Source of the DNA: Neisseriaceae bacterium
GTDB taxonomy: Bacteria; Pseudomonadota; Gammaproteobacteria; Burkholderiales; UBA11063
DNA length: 60,835 bases
Reading direction: 5' to 3'
NCBI GenBank assembly: GCA_003963245.1
Contig: RXJX01000037.1
Location: forward strand, 9,865-70,699
Within the stretch, counting starts at the first letter, position 1, and the number at the start of each line of letters is the position of its first letter. Shown piece by piece: positions 43,971-54,455 of this stretch. A program made the position numbers and the translations under genes. The notes under the pieces were generated by a model. The model was not told the origin of the DNA. It did not search any database and worked only from the letters and a program-made list of their open reading frames with translations.

Positions 43971-44348
43971 TTAGTTGTTTACAACAGAATGGGTTTGATT
44001 ATTAATTTGTTGCTGATACTGCTCCAGAAGCTTATTTTCAATTTCTTTTTCACGTAATTTTCTCTTTTGTTCTTCTATTGAGTTAGACAGCATGAGTTGT
44101 TGTTGTCCTTGTAGAAATTGTGACATTTCCTGTGGGAGTCCTGATTGGGGATAATAATATTGTGTAGCCCCAGTATTTGGAACAAAAACACCATGATAAG
44201 AGCTATCGCTCATACCACCAATGTAAGTTCCAAGCGGCTGAGAACCATATCTATAGTTTGGAGTGTAACTTTCAAAAAGTCCATCATCTCCATGTGCTAG
44301 TGATATAGTGATAATATATGTGGCTAAAATGATGATATTATGTTTCAT
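43971..44348 (-). CDS. Small secreted protein, unknown function
   Basis: A 125-residue protein with a signal peptide (MKHNIIILATYIITISLAHG, residues 1-20), then a Gly/Tyr/Ser-rich middle and a helical Gln/Glu/Lys-rich tail (EEQKRKLREKEIENKLLEQYQQQ) likely to be a coiled coil. The ATG at 44,348 is chosen because the upstream TTG (44,366) lacks a ribosome site and spoils the signal peptide. I recognise no family. A 14-codon remnant of a close relative lies at 40,844, so the gene once existed in more than one copy beside the chitinase. Confidence 0.65.
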   Translation of the reverse strand: MKHNIIILATYIITISLAHGDDGLFESYTPNYRYGSQPLGTYIGGMSDSSYHGVFVPNTGATQYYYPQSGLPQEMSQFLQGQQQLMLSNSIEEQKRKLREKEIENKLLEQYQQQINNQTHSVVNN

Positions 44349-44465
44349 TGTAATAGTTAATTTCAAGGTTTATAAATATTAAGTTGTTATGATTATTTAA
44401 TCATCTTCAACCAGATAATTATGACGAATATTATATCATTCTTGATTGTTTCATGAAAGAATCTA

Positions 44466-45239
44466 TTATTTAGTGCAGATAAATGAGGTCATTGACAGAG
44501 AGTCATAGGAATAAACTTGATTAAACACTTCAATATGTTCATCTCCACTTGCACCTAATGCATATAAAACTGGGAGGAAATGTTCTGGGGTTGGTATGGC
44601 TAGTTTGATAACGCTACTCAATGAGTTATAATTGCAAAGTTTGTCTATTTCTCGAGTAGTAATTAATTCAGTTAATTGTAGATCACTTTTGATTGCCCAC
44701 TCACTTCCCACCTCTGGCATTTTCCAGTTTAGCAGACCTAGATTATGCACAATATTTCCACTGCACAAGATCAATACTCCACTTTGAGATAATTTACGTA
44801 GTTTTTTTGCTAATTCAAAATGCCAATGGGGCGGTTTTGTTGAGTCGATGCTCAATTGTACGATAGGCATTTCAGGGCGAGGATAAATATGAGTCAGTAT
44901 ACTCCATACTCCATGGTCTAGTCCCCAATCTGTTGCCCGAACTATTCCATCAGTTGTGAAATCATCAAGTGCTTGAATTATTTCGGTAGTGAATTCGGGA
45001 GATCCATTACTTGGGTAATCAAAATTAGCTAGTTGTGATGGAAAACCATAGAAATCATGTATTGTGTGATTAACCTTGTTGTTGCTAACTGCCAAATATG
45101 GAACATACCAATGAGCAGAAATTGCTAAGATGGCTCTTGGTTTAGCTAAAGTTTTACCTAAATTTTGCCAACTTTTTGTAATGTGATTTATCTCTAAAGC
45201 ATTCATGGGTGAACCATGACCAATAAATAAGACAGTCAT
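44466..45239 (-). CDS. ygiD: DODA-type extradiol ring-opening dioxygenase (YgiD-like)
   Basis: A 257-residue member of the LigB/DODA superfamily. The opening FIGHGSPMNAL, then ISAHWYV (near 41-47), WGLDHGVWSIL (near 105-115) and HNLGLL (near 166) hold the metal-binding His residues of the family. E. coli YgiD is a 4,5-DOPA extradiol dioxygenase. It is a single gene with no aromatic pathway around it, so the natural substrate is open. Confidence 0.85.
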   Translation of the reverse strand: MTVLFIGHGSPMNALEINHITKSWQNLGKTLAKPRAILAISAHWYVPYLAVSNNKVNHTIHDFYGFPSQLANFDYPSNGSPEFTTEIIQALDDFTTDGIVRATDWGLDHGVWSILTHIYPRPEMPIVQLSIDSTKPPHWHFELAKKLRKLSQSGVLILCSGNIVHNLGLLNWKMPEVGSEWAIKSDLQLTELITTREIDKLCNYNSLSSVIKLAIPTPEHFLPVLYALGASGDEHIEVFNQVYSYDSLSMTSFICTK

Positions 45240-45324
45240 TTTTAGTTCTTTTCGAAAATAATTAATCTGTGATTTACTCTTATTACTGGCTTAATGGTGT
45301 AACTTTAATATAACCGGACTGTAA

Positions 45325-45813
45325 TTAGCGTTCGACGATATAAAGAGTTCCAAGGATACAAATTACAAGAAATATAATAGCCGATACAGAATGCCAAAAG
45401 CTGAATTCGCTGGTGTGTTGAATAACGTGATTTGCTACATCAGCTAGCTTGGTTCTTAATTCAACGATGATTGGGAAAATTGCAAAATAGTTGACAATCA
45501 ATAAGCCTTCCATGAGAACAATATACCAAAATTTGCGTGATTTAAGCAGTGACAGACGGGCTTGAAAACAGACGTCCAATAGTGCCAATAATAAAGAAAT
45601 GATTCCAATATAAGCATTAATATTCAGAATTTGTCCTGCTAGTCCTGCGGCAGTAATCTCATCAAGTGTCTTAAATAGCAAAGGTATGATAATAAGTCCA
45701 ACAGTTAAAGTACCACCCACCCAGAAAGTCATGGCTAATTTACTAAATTGATAGAGTGAAATTATTTCAAATTTTTGATTTACAGTGGTTGAGGCTTTAG
45801 TTTTTTTCTTCAT
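45325..45813 (-). CDS. DUF4149-type membrane protein
   Basis: A 162-residue protein with four membrane segments (about 23-48, 60-83, 94-117, 139-159), starting with a Lys/Thr-rich cytoplasmic tail. The FWVGGTLTVGLIIIPLLF and LNINAYIGIISLLL patterns are those of DUF4149 proteins. Function unknown. It is divergent from the efflux adaptor gene across a gap that holds a 107-bp repeat. Confidence 0.7.
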   Translation of the reverse strand: MKKKTKASTTVNQKFEIISLYQFSKLAMTFWVGGTLTVGLIIIPLLFKTLDEITAAGLAGQILNINAYIGIISLLLALLDVCFQARLSLLKSRKFWYIVLMEGLLIVNYFAIFPIIVELRTKLADVANHVIQHTSEFSFWHSVSAIIFLVICILGTLYIVER

Positions 45814-45879
45814 AAGATATTTATTGTATTTCTATTCAGTTTGTAAAGACAACTCAATTATAGCATATTTGTTATAATA

Positions 45880-45986
45880 TATACCCGAACAGATTGGCAA
45901 TACTGGTAGGCGACAAGTGACGAAGCCTACGGCTAGTAAGTGAGGAACTTGGCAACGACCCAGTGTGATGAATCTGTTTGAGTATA
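45880..45986. repeat. 107-bp Correia-like palindromic repeat, copy 2
   Basis: It runs from TATACCCGAACAGATT to AATCTGTTTGAGTATA; 14 of 16 terminal bases are inverted repeats. It is exactly as long as copy 1. The core GGCGACAAGTGACGAAGCC and TGAGGAACTTGGCAACGACC resembles the core wording of Correia repeats. It lies between the DUF4149 gene and the efflux adaptor, 31 bases before the latter. Confidence 0.85.
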
Positions 45987-46017
45987 GAGTTTGCTAACCT
46001 TTTAAATTGAGTGTAAG

Positions 46018-47118
46018 TTGAAGAAAATATTCTCTAAAAAAATATTGTTAATATTAGTTACAATCGTAGTGCTACTAATCATTGTCAAAGTAGCTACTAA
46101 AGTAGAGCAAAATAAAATAGCTAAAAGCAATGTTAGTTTATTAAATCAGGCGGATATTACGACTGTAAAACAAGAGTCAATCAGTGCAATAGTAAATTTT
46201 ACTGGTGATTTATCTCCTAAAGCGCAGACGATCATTTCTTCTGAGGTTGATGCTAAAATAGTCAAAGTTATGGTTGAAGAGGGGCAGTTGGTTAGAGCTG
46301 GGCAAGCTTTGGCAGAACTAGATACGCTGGATTTAGCACAGGCGGTATCGCAGCAAGAGGCACAAGTAGCCACAGCCAAAGCTAAACTTGATCTTGATAA
46401 ACAAAAAATGGACAAGCAAGAGCAATTATTAAAGCAAGGTTTTATTTCACAAATTGCGTTTGATGAACTTATCAATAATTACGAAGCATCATTGCAGAAT
46501 TATAAAGCTCAGTTGGCAATGCTTACCAGAAGCAAAAAACAGTTAGCTGACACACATATTACAGCGCCATTTGCCGGTGTCATTTACCAAAAAAGTATTG
46601 AGCCTGGGCAGCTAGCGCTTAAAAATACCAAGCTCTTTGCTTTAGCTAATTTAGATACTATGGAAATTAAAGCGGCTATTCCGAGCGATCAGATTAATGA
46701 GGTTTCTTTGGGGCAGCCAGTTGTATTCAAGGTTGAAACTGATGCTCATGAGTATGCTGGTAAGGTTGCGCGGATTAATCAAGTAGCGGTTGCTGGAACC
46801 AGATCATATATGGTGTATATTGAATTCAACAATAAAAACAGTGTATTGAAAGCTGGTCAGTTTATAAAAGGGCAAATAGTTTTGAAAAGTTTGCCAAACC
46901 AATCTGTAGTGAGTTGTGATGCATTACGAAATATTGCAAATAAGCAGTACGTGCTGGTGTTAAAAGATGGGCTTATTATTCAAAAGCAAGTCGGGCTTAT
47001 TTTGGAAAATCAACAAAGTTTAAGCTGTGCAGTTAGCGGTTTGGTTGCAGGCGAGAAAGTCCTTGCAGGTAATGTTCTTACCGTTAAAGTAGGTGACAAA
47101 GTTCGTATAGTTGATTGA
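46018..47118 (+). CDS. RND-type efflux periplasmic adaptor protein
   Basis: A 366-residue membrane-fusion protein. An N-terminal membrane anchor (about 7-28), lipoyl-half motif (VRAGQALAELDTLDLAQAV), an alpha-hairpin (about 95-165), the second lipoyl half (ITAPFAGVIYQKSIEPGQLA) and a beta-barrel domain follow the MexA/MacA pattern. It starts at TTG. No pump or outer-membrane channel gene follows; it is next to a tiny gene and rplK. It therefore is an orphan adaptor that must partner with a pump encoded elsewhere. Confidence 0.85.
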   Translation: MKKIFSKKILLILVTIVVLLIIVKVATKVEQNKIAKSNVSLLNQADITTVKQESISAIVNFTGDLSPKAQTIISSEVDAKIVKVMVEEGQLVRAGQALAELDTLDLAQAVSQQEAQVATAKAKLDLDKQKMDKQEQLLKQGFISQIAFDELINNYEASLQNYKAQLAMLTRSKKQLADTHITAPFAGVIYQKSIEPGQLALKNTKLFALANLDTMEIKAAIPSDQINEVSLGQPVVFKVETDAHEYAGKVARINQVAVAGTRSYMVYIEFNNKNSVLKAGQFIKGQIVLKSLPNQSVVSCDALRNIANKQYVLVLKDGLIIQKQVGLILENQQSLSCAVSGLVAGEKVLAGNVLTVKVGDKVRIVD

Positions 47119-47172
47119 CTTTGCCTTCCGGTGTTTGTTAAAATAACGCCGTTAGGTGAAATCACAATACTT

Positions 47173-47265
47173 TAAGACATCACTTATTGAGCTAATTCTT
47201 GGCTCAATTGGTAATTTCTTCCAGTTTGATTTCTCCGATATTATGTCTTAGCTGTATGTAAAGCT
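47173..47265 (+). other. Structured leader before the 47-codon gene
   Basis: TAAGACAT (47,173-47,180) pairs with ATGTCTTA (47,243-47,250) and encloses the hairpin ATTGAGC (47,186-47,192) / GCTCAAT (47,202-47,208); AGCT...AGCT follows at 47,250-47,265. This nested structure, about 40-130 bases before the small gene, could be a regulatory leader. I could not match it to a known riboswitch. Confidence 0.4.
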
Positions 47266-47306
47266 AGGGCAATTGTTTATGTGAAATTGAAAAAGGAAGA
47301 ACTAAA

Positions 47307-47450
47307 ATGAAAAAATTATTTAAGGCTATTTTTAATCGTACAACATTTCGATTAAGCTATGCACCATTGGTTGACTTGTATACTGGTGTGCTGGGTGGTA
47401 ACGGGGTGTCAGGTATGTCAGGATATAATCAAGCCATCTCTAAACGATAA
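47307..47450 (+). CDS. Unrecognised 47-residue protein
   Basis: ATG at 47,307 follows GGAAGA at ideal spacing, and the frame runs 47 codons: a basic amphipathic start (MKKLFKAIFNRTTFRLSYAP), then a Gly-rich part ending SGMSGYNQAISKR. It has no signal-peptide cleavage site and no recognised family. The good ribosome site and the structured leader argue that it is translated. A Gly-rich small basic peptide could be a leader peptide, a toxin or a secreted peptide. Nothing decides this. Confidence 0.5.
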   Translation: MKKLFKAIFNRTTFRLSYAPLVDLYTGVLGGNGVSGMSGYNQAISKR

Positions 47451-47507
47451 CTCGTAGCAAATCTACTACTTGCAAGGCGGAAAACAATTGATTTTTAGCC
47501 TTTTTAT

Positions 47508-47537
47508 TTGCTTGTATGCTGTTGATTGTGTTATAAT
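47508..47537 (+). promoter_or_regulatory. rplK promoter
   Basis: TTGCTT (47,508-47,513), an 18-base spacer and TATAAT (47,532-47,537) form a near-consensus sigma-70 promoter. The likely start near 47,544 gives a leader of about 80 bases before rplK. Confidence 0.75.
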
Positions 47538-47623
47538 TTCAAGCTAAAAAATTCAAAATAACCGGGGAGCAAGCATAAGTTACTCTTTTGCAAGCGTTTT
47601 ACCCATTTTAAAGGTCTCGATAG

Positions 47624-48058
47624 ATGGCAAAAAAAGTCATTGGCTTCATCAAGCTACAAATCGGTGCTGGTAAAGCAAATCCATCACCTCCAGTTGGTCC
47701 AGCTCTTGGTCAACGTGGTCTAAATATTATGGAATTCTGTAAAGCATTTAATGCGAAAACTGGTTCAATGGAGCCAGGTTTACCTGTGCCTGTAGTTATT
47801 ACAGCGTATTCAGATAAAAGCTTTACGTTTATTTTAAAAACGCCTCCGGCTTCAATTCTATTGAAAAAAGCTGCTGGGATTAAGAGTGGAAGCTCTCGTC
47901 CAAATGCAGATAAAGTTGGTAAAGTTACTCGCGCGCAATTGGAAGAGATTGCTAAAACTAAAGAACCTGATTTAACAGCAGCGGATTTAGATGCTGCCGT
48001 ACGTACTATCGCTGGATCTGCGCGTAGTATGGGTTTAGAAGTTGAGGGAGTTAAATAA
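47624..48058 (+). CDS. rplK: 50S ribosomal protein L11
   Basis: A 144-residue L11. [28 protein letters not shown] and [13 protein letters not shown] are unmistakable. It binds the GTPase-associated centre of 23S rRNA. The stop overlaps the rplA start (TAATG). secE and nusG, which usually precede rplK, are absent; the 505 bases upstream hold the small gene and a promoter. Confidence 0.98.
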   Translation: MAKKVIGFIKLQIGAGKANPSPPVGPALGQRGLNIMEFCKAFNAKTGSMEPGLPVPVVITAYSDKSFTFILKTPPASILLKKAAGIKSGSSRPNADKVGKVTRAQLEEIAKTKEPDLTAADLDAAVRTIAGSARSMGLEVEGVK

Positions 48059-48750
48059 TGGCTAAACTAACTAAAAAACAAAAAGCAGTTGCTAGTTTTG
48101 ATAAAACAAAATTATTCGCAGCTAACGAAGCGATTGAAATGGTTAAAAAAGCTGCTACAGCTAAATTTGACGAATCAGTTGATGTTGCTATCAATCTAGG
48201 TGTTGATCCTCGCAAATCTGATCAAATGATTCGTGGTTCAATCGTATTGCCTCATGGTACTGGTAAAACAGTCCGTGTTGCGGTTTTTGCACAAGGTCCT
48301 CAAGCAGAAGCAGCTAAAGCTGCTGGTGCGGATATTGTTGGTCTAGAAGAATTGGCTGATGATGTTAAAAAAGGTATCATGAATTTTGATTTAGTTATCG
48401 CTACGCCTGATACTATGCGTGTAGTTGGTACTCTTGGTCAAATTTTGGGTCCACGTGGCTTAATGCCAAATCCTAAAGTTGGTACTGTTACCGCTGATGT
48501 TGCAACAGCAGTTAAGAATGCTAAAGCTGGTCAGGTTCAATACCGTACAGATAAAAATGGTATCATCCATTCAACAATCGGTCGTGCTTCATTTGCCGCT
48601 GATAAACTACAAGAAAATATGGCAGCTCTAGTAGATGTTTTGCAAAAAGCGAAACCAGCATCATCTAAAGGTCAATACATGAAACGTGTAACTGTATCTA
48701 GCACTATGGGTATTGGCGTTAAGGTTGATCTAAGCTCAGTTGCTAAATAA
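48058..48750 (+). CDS. rplA: 50S ribosomal protein L1
   Basis: A 230-residue L1 of the ribosomal stalk base. Family marks are [18 protein letters not shown] near 41-58, [16 protein letters not shown] near 130-145 and [14 protein letters not shown] after it. L1 is also the translational repressor of its own rplKA message in other bacteria. It overlaps rplK by one base (TAATG). Confidence 0.98.
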   Translation: MAKLTKKQKAVASFDKTKLFAANEAIEMVKKAATAKFDESVDVAINLGVDPRKSDQMIRGSIVLPHGTGKTVRVAVFAQGPQAEAAKAAGADIVGLEELADDVKKGIMNFDLVIATPDTMRVVGTLGQILGPRGLMPNPKVGTVTADVATAVKNAKAGQVQYRTDKNGIIHSTIGRASFAADKLQENMAALVDVLQKAKPASSKGQYMKRVTVSSTMGIGVKVDLSSVAK

Positions 48751-49103
48751 ATATAGTTGTTGAGATGCTTTGGTGATGATAATCATTGCCTTGCATCTGA
48801 CAATTTATTGTAAATAATAGCGCTTCAGCTATAATTTACAGAGGGGATAAAGCAAATTTATTTGCTTTATCATTATCATAGACCGCGGGAGTTTGTTTGA
48901 CTTAGTGTCACATAAACTTAAATGTTGAAAAACAGTCCTGCGCAGATAGTGGCGATCTCGTAAAAAGACAAAAGTTATTCTAAATAATTTGACTCAATAA
49001 ATCGAATTGAAACCACTATTACTCGGTAATCTCATTTTGTATCATTATGAGACTGATTATCTTTAATTTTAAAGGTAAATGAGTAAAGTTTAGGAGTTAA
49101 GCT
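48751..49103 (+). promoter_or_regulatory. rplJ leader with two strong hairpins
   Basis: The 353-base gap holds no gene. One hairpin pairs 48,809-48,821 with 48,828-48,840 (12 of 13). The next pairs GATAAAGCAAA (48,846-48,856) with TTTGCTTTATC (48,861-48,871) around TTTA. GTGGCGATC follows near 48,951. In other bacteria L10-L12 binds the rplJ leader to repress translation; this is the equivalent place. The first hairpins may act as a terminator of rplKA. Confidence 0.6.
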
Positions 49104-49601
49104 TTGAGTTTAAACTTACAAAACAAAAAAGCCGTTGTTGCCGAGGTCTCTGAAACGTTAAGTACTGCTCAAACAGTTGTAATCGCACAATACGCGGGTG
49201 TAACTGTTGAGTCAATGACAGCTATTCGTGCGCAAGCGCGTAAAGCTAATGTTTATTTACATGTAGTAAAAAATACATTGGCTCGTAAAGCTACTGAAGG
49301 TACTAAATTTGCTCCTTTGGCAGACCAAATGGTCGGTCAATTGATCTATGCAGTTTCAGACGATCCAATCGCTGCAGCGAAAATTATCAGTGACTTCTCT
49401 AAAGCAAACGATAAAGTAAAAATCGTTGCTGGTATGTATAACGAACAAATGCTTGACGTCGCTGGCGTTAAACAATTGGCTTCTATTCCTAGCCGTGATG
49501 AATTATTGGCTATGGTTATGGGTGTTATGCAACAAATTCCAGCTAGCTTTGTTCGTCTTGTGTCTGCACTTAAAGACAAAAAAGAGCAAGAAGCTGCATA
49601 A
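49104..49601 (+). CDS. rplJ: 50S ribosomal protein L10
   Basis: A 165-residue L10, the stalk base that carries L7/L12 dimers. TTG start with TAGGAG upstream. The N-terminal rRNA-binding part (KKAVVAEVSETLSTAQTVV, then VVKNTLARKA) and C-terminal helix for L12 dimers (VRLVSALKDKKEQEA) are present. Seventy bases separate it from rplL. Confidence 0.97.
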   Translation: MSLNLQNKKAVVAEVSETLSTAQTVVIAQYAGVTVESMTAIRAQARKANVYLHVVKNTLARKATEGTKFAPLADQMVGQLIYAVSDDPIAAAKIISDFSKANDKVKIVAGMYNEQMLDVAGVKQLASIPSRDELLAMVMGVMQQIPASFVRLVSALKDKKEQEAA

Positions 49602-49671
49602 TTATACGTTGCTGTAGTTCAGTAACATTGGTTAAATATTATTAATTTTTAAGATTTATTAGGAGTCTATA

Positions 49672-50043
49672 ATGGCTATTTCTAAAGTAGAAATCATTGA
49701 AGCAATTGGTAGCATGACAGTTATGGAATTGTCAGATTTAGTTAAAGAAATGGAAACAACTTTCGGTGTTTCTGCTGCTGCAGTTGCAGTTGCAGGTCCT
49801 GCTGGTGGTGGTGCTGCCGCTGCAGAAGAAAAAACTGAATTCGACGTAATTTTAACTGGCGCTGGTGCTAATAAAGTTGCAGCAATTAAAGTTGTTCGTG
49901 AAATCACTGGTTTAGGTCTTGCTGAAGCTAAAGGTTTAGTTGAAGCTGCGCCAAAAGCAGTTAAAGAAGGCATCTCTAAAGCTGATGCTGAAGCTCTAGT
50001 TAAGAAAATCACTGAAGCTGGTGCAACTGCAGAAATGAAATAA
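49672..50043 (+). CDS. rplL: 50S ribosomal protein L7/L12
   Basis: A 123-residue acidic stalk protein. The N-terminal dimer domain, Ala/Gly-rich hinge (near 37-50) and C-terminal domain with [20 protein letters not shown] are typical. GGAG lies ten bases before the ATG. Confidence 0.98.
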   Translation: MAISKVEIIEAIGSMTVMELSDLVKEMETTFGVSAAAVAVAGPAGGGAAAAEEKTEFDVILTGAGANKVAAIKVVREITGLGLAEAKGLVEAAPKAVKEGISKADAEALVKKITEAGATAEMK

Positions 50044-50078
50044 TTGATTAAAAAATAATCAAAAAATTCATAAATGGA

Positions 50079-50104
50079 GAGGTAACAAAACTGTTGCCTC
50101 TTTT
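50079..50104 (+). terminator. rplL-rpoB attenuator
   Basis: GAGGTAACA (50,079-50,087) pairs with TGTTGCCTC (50,092-50,100), with one G-T, followed by TTTT. It lies 36 bases past rplL. A partial terminator here, reducing rpoBC relative to ribosomal genes, is known in E. coli. Confidence 0.75.
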
Positions 50105-50216
50105 GCCGTATTAGTTATATTTGTCTTTAAAGTGTTTTAAAATAATTATTTATATTGTGCTAAGTAGTTATTTTTGTTCTCTTTTCTTTTACCCATAGTC
50201 TTCGGAGCTTTACTAT

Positions 50217-53200
50217 ATGAGCTATTCTTTCACAGAAAAAAAACGTATCCGTAAAAGCTTTGCCAAGCAACCGGCTTCATTAAAGGTACCTTACCTTTTG
50301 GCAATGCAAAAAAATTCTTACGAAGAATTTTTACAACATAAAATACAACCAGCTAAACGCACTAACATCGGTTTACAAAAAGCATTTAGCGATATTTTCC
50401 CAATTATTTCCAATAATGGTGCGACTCGTTTAGATTTTATCAGCTATAGCATTAATAATCCGCTTTTTGATGTTCACGAGTGTTTGTTACGTGGCGTTTC
50501 TTATGCTGGAAAACTTCATGCCAAGATTCGTTTGACTGTTTTTGATCGTGAAACTGATTTCAAAACTATCTTGCATAGTACTGAAGAAGAAGTTTATATG
50601 GGTGAAATTCCCTTCATGACTGACACCGCATCATTTATTATTAATGGTAATGAACGTGTAGTAGTTGCTCAGTTACATCGTTCTCCTGGTGTTTATTTTG
50701 AACATGATCATGGTAAAAACCATTCAGCAAATAAACTACTTTATTCAGCACGGATTATTCCTTACCGTGGTAGCTGGCTTGATTTAGAGTTTGATGCTAA
50801 GGATTTGATTTATTTCCGGATTGATAAACGCCGTAAAATGACAATTAGCTTATTATTAAAAGCTATTGGTTATACACGTGATGATATTGTAGATTTATTT
50901 TACGATAAAGATACATACTTGATTAAACGTGGACGTATTTATAAACAAGTTATTGCTGAGCGTCTAAAAGGCGAAACTTCACGCTTTGATATCGTTGACA
51001 ATGAAGGCAAATTAATTGTTGCTAAAGACAAAAAAATTACGACTAAACATATTCGTGATTTAGAAAAAGCTGGATTATCTGAAATAGAAGTTCCAATTGA
51101 AGACCTTGAAGGTCGTATTTTAGGTGCTGATCTGATTGAGATGGATACTGGTGAAGTTTTAGCTAAATCAAATACAATTGTTACTGAGGAATTGGTAAAT
51201 CAAGTATTAATTAGCTCAATCAGTGAAATTAAAACTCTATATGTAAATGATTTAGAGCATGGTTCATATTTAGCAGATACTTTACGTGATGAAGAAGCAT
51301 CTAAAGAAACTGCTGAAAATCAAACGGAAGCGATTCATCAAATTTATAAAATGATGCGCCCGGGTGAACCATATTCAGAAGAGATTGCACATACTGTATT
51401 TGTACGTACTTTCTTTAATCCTGAAACTTATGATTTATCACAAGTTGGTCGCTTTAAATTTAACTCACGTACTTATTTAAATGAAAAAGATCCTAAGACG
51501 CCTCAATGGTTCAAACGCTTAGTGAGCGCAATGGATAAACCTGATAATTCAGAAATATTATTGACTAGTCAGGATATTTTGTTATCATTAGCAATTTTGA
51601 TTGAGTTACGTAATGGTCGTGGCGTAATTGATGATATTGATCATTTAGGTAATCGCCGAATTCGTGGTGTGGGTGAATTGGTAGAGAATCAGTTCCGCAT
51701 TGGTTTATCAAGAATTGATAAAGCAGTTAAAGATAAATTAACTCAGCCACTTGAGGAAAAAGATTTATTGCCAAATAAATTAATTAGTGCTAAACCAATT
51801 ACTTCTAGCTTGAAAGATTTCTTCTCAACTAGTCAGTTATCACAGTTTATGGATCATACAAATCCGTTATCTGAAATTACGCATAAACGTCGTATTTCAG
51901 CCCTAGGTCCTGGTGGTTTGACTCGTGATCGTGCTGGTTTTGAGGTACGTGACGTTCACGTGACGCATTATGGACGTTTATGTCCGATTGAGACACCTGA
52001 GGGACAAAATATCGGTTTGATCAACTCGTTATCAGTTTATGCGCGTCCAAATCAACATGGTTTCTTAGAAACTCCATATCGTAAGGTAACAGATAATAAA
52101 GTTACTGATACAATGGAATATTTATCAGCAATTGATGAAGATAAAATTATTATTGCCCAAGCTAATGCACGCTTAAATGACGATGGTAGCTTTGCTGATG
52201 AATTAGTCTTTGCTCGTAAGAAAGGTGAAACGACACTAGTTCCACGTGAAGATATCGACTATATGGATGTGGCAACCAATCAAGTGGTATCGGTTGCAGC
52301 TTCGTTGATTCCATTCCTAGAGCATGATGATGCCAATCGTGCATTGATGGGTTCAAACATGCAACGTCAAGGTGTGCCTTGTGTTCGTGCCGATAAACCA
52401 TTAGTTGGAACAGGCATGGAACGAGTTGCTGCAATTGATTCTGGTACGCTTATCACGGCTAAACGTGGTGGTGTAGTTGACTATGTTGACGGTAATCGGA
52501 TTATTATCAAAGTAAACGAGAGCGAAATTATCGGTAATGATCTTGGAGTAGATATTTACAATCTGATTAAATATCAACGTTCAAATCAAAATACCTGCTT
52601 GAATCAAAAACCAATTGTAAAAGCTGGTGATGTAGTTGCTGCTGAAGATGTATTGGCTGATGGTTCTGCAACTGATTTGGGTGAATTAGCCGTTGGGCAA
52701 AATATCTTAGTTGCTTTCATGCCGTGGAATGGTTATAACTTTGAGGATTCAATTTTAGTTTCTGAGAAGTTAGTTGCTGCAGATAAATATACTTCAGTAC
52801 ATATTGAAGAATTATCGGTAGTGTCACGTGAAACCAAGCAGGGTGACGAAGAGATTACTCGTGATATTCCTAATTTATCACAAGGTCAATTAGCTCGTTT
52901 GGATGATAGCGGTATTATCCACATTGGTGCAGAAGTTAACCCAGGTGATGTATTGGTTGGTAAAGTAACTCCTAAGGGTGAAATTCAATTAACTCCGGAA
53001 GAAAAACTACTTCGTGCGATCTTTGGTGAAAAAGCTTCGGATGTTAAAGATACTTCATTGCGTGTGCCAGTTGGAATTAACGGTACAGTAATTGACGTTC
53101 AAGTGTTTAACCGTGACGGTAGTAAACATGATCAACGTGGTTTAGAAAATATTGAGATTGAGCTTAACCGTTTGCGTCAGGATATTCGTGATCAGATGTT

Positions 53201-54347
53201 GATTATTGAAGAAGATGCTGCAGAACGGATTAAACCAACTTTGCTTGGTCAAGAATTAAAAGCTAAAAAAGTTAAAATTACTCAAGAAGTTTTAGATGGC
53301 TATAAAGCTAAACGTGACTGGTTAACTATCGAAGTTAAAGACGAAGCAATCAATGATCAGTTAACTATGTTAGTAAAAGCAATTGACGAGAAACGCGCTG
53401 AATTAGATGCTCGTTTTAAAGTTCAAAAAGATAAGCTTTATCAAGGTGTTGATTTGCCAAATGGCGTAATCAAAATGGTTAAAGTCTTTGTTGCCGTTAA
53501 ACGTCGTTTACAGCCTGGAGATAAAATGGCTGGTCGTCATGGTAATAAAGGGGTGGTATCTAAAGTGTTGCCAGTTGAAGATATGCCGTATATGGAAGAT
53601 GGACGCACAGTTGATGTAGTTCTTAATCCACTTGGGGTACCTTCGCGGATGAATATCGGTCAGATTCTCGAGGTTCATTTAGGTTTGGCTGCTAAAGGTC
53701 TTGGACATAAGATTGACAAAATGTTACGCGAACAACGTAATTTAGCTGAAGTTAAAGATTTTGTTAATACCATTTATACTTCATCTGGTCGTGCAGAAAA
53801 TGTTAAATCACTAAGTGAACCAGAATTCCTTGAATTAGCTAATAACTTACGTGATGGCGTACCATTTGCAACTCCGGTATTTGATGGTGCGAAGGAAGAT
53901 GAAATCAAAAAAATGCTGAAGCTTGCTGATTTACCGGAATCAGGTCAGGTTACCCTCTATGATGGTCGGACTGGCTTAGCTTTTGATCGTCCAGTAACGA
54001 TTGGTTATATGTATGTGCTTCGTCTACACCATTTGGTAGATGAAAAAGTCCATGCTCGTTCAACTGGTCCATACTCATTAGTAACGCAACAACCATTGGG
54101 CGGTAAAGCTCAATTTGGTGGACAACGTTTCGGTGAGATGGAGGTGTGGGCACTGGAAGCGTATGGTGCATCATATATTCTGCAAGAAATGTTAACTGTG
54201 AAATCAGATGACGTTGAAGGTCGCACGGAAATGTATGAGCGCTTGCTTGAAGGTGATCACCGTATTTCTGCGAAAATGCCGGAAGCTTTCCGCGTGTTGA
54301 CGCGAGAAGTTAGAGCATTAGCCCTAGATATGGAACTCGAAGAATAA
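50217..54347 (+). CDS. rpoB: RNA polymerase subunit beta
   Basis: A 1376-residue beta subunit. The opening [18 protein letters not shown] is the betaproteobacterial/Neisseria type. The rifampicin region [29 protein letters not shown] appears in pieces near 535-565, and the C-terminal [19 protein letters not shown] contacts beta-prime. The rif segment shows the usual sensitive residues. Length is close to that of Neisseria. Confidence 0.99.
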   Translation: MSYSFTEKKRIRKSFAKQPASLKVPYLLAMQKNSYEEFLQHKIQPAKRTNIGLQKAFSDIFPIISNNGATRLDFISYSINNPLFDVHECLLRGVSYAGKLHAKIRLTVFDRETDFKTILHSTEEEVYMGEIPFMTDTASFIINGNERVVVAQLHRSPGVYFEHDHGKNHSANKLLYSARIIPYRGSWLDLEFDAKDLIYFRIDKRRKMTISLLLKAIGYTRDDIVDLFYDKDTYLIKRGRIYKQVIAERLKGETSRFDIVDNEGKLIVAKDKKITTKHIRDLEKAGLSEIEVPIEDLEGRILGADLIEMDTGEVLAKSNTIVTEELVNQVLISSISEIKTLYVNDLEHGSYLADTLRDEEASKETAENQTEAIHQIYKMMRPGEPYSEEIAHTVFVRTFFNPETYDLSQVGRFKFNSRTYLNEKDPKTPQWFKRLVSAMDKPDNSEILLTSQDILLSLAILIELRNGRGVIDDIDHLGNRRIRGVGELVENQFRIGLSRIDKAVKDKLTQPLEEKDLLPNKLISAKPITSSLKDFFSTSQLSQFMDHTNPLSEITHKRRISALGPGGLTRDRAGFEVRDVHVTHYGRLCPIETPEGQNIGLINSLSVYARPNQHGFLETPYRKVTDNKVTDTMEYLSAIDEDKIIIAQANARLNDDGSFADELVFARKKGETTLVPREDIDYMDVATNQVVSVAASLIPFLEHDDANRALMGSNMQRQGVPCVRADKPLVGTGMERVAAIDSGTLITAKRGGVVDYVDGNRIIIKVNESEIIGNDLGVDIYNLIKYQRSNQNTCLNQKPIVKAGDVVAAEDVLADGSATDLGELAVGQNILVAFMPWNGYNFEDSILVSEKLVAADKYTSVHIEELSVVSRETKQGDEEITRDIPNLSQGQLARLDDSGIIHIGAEVNPGDVLVGKVTPKGEIQLTPEEKLLRAIFGEKASDVKDTSLRVPVGINGTVIDVQVFNRDGSKHDQRGLENIEIELNRLRQDIRDQMLIIEEDAAERIKPTLLGQELKAKKVKITQEVLDGYKAKRDWLTIEVKDEAINDQLTMLVKAIDEKRAELDARFKVQKDKLYQGVDLPNGVIKMVKVFVAVKRRLQPGDKMAGRHGNKGVVSKVLPVEDMPYMEDGRTVDVVLNPLGVPSRMNIGQILEVHLGLAAKGLGHKIDKMLREQRNLAEVKDFVNTIYTSSGRAENVKSLSEPEFLELANNLRDGVPFATPVFDGAKEDEIKKMLKLADLPESGQVTLYDGRTGLAFDRPVTIGYMYVLRLHHLVDEKVHARSTGPYSLVTQQPLGGKAQFGGQRFGEMEVWALEAYGASYILQEMLTVKSDDVEGRTEMYERLLEGDHRISAKMPEAFRVLTREVRALALDMELEE

Positions 54348-54455
54348 CTGCTCGTACTATTTTGCAATAGCGTTGTTGCAAGGCTCCTCATGTACGTTTC
54401 TCGTGTACACGTCGTCGCCTTGCGCCTAGCTCTTGCTTCATATTTCGGCAGTTAT
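54344..54455. repeat. Palindromic element between rpoB and rpoC
   Basis: ATAACTGC (54,344-54,351) is inverted at GCAGTTAT (54,448-54,455). Inside, GCAAGGC pairs with GCCTTGC around TGTAC...GTACA. On the minus strand it contains GGCGACGA and ATGAGGAGCCTTGCAACAACGC-like wording, close to the core of the 107-bp repeats. It begins within the rpoB stop codon and is about 112 bp. Confidence 0.7.

Noticed and set aside
52162..52434. Long open frames antisense to rpoB, rpoC, opp and other genes
   Set aside because: They lie wholly inside strongly conserved genes on the other strand, lack ribosome sites and have shadow-like compositions.
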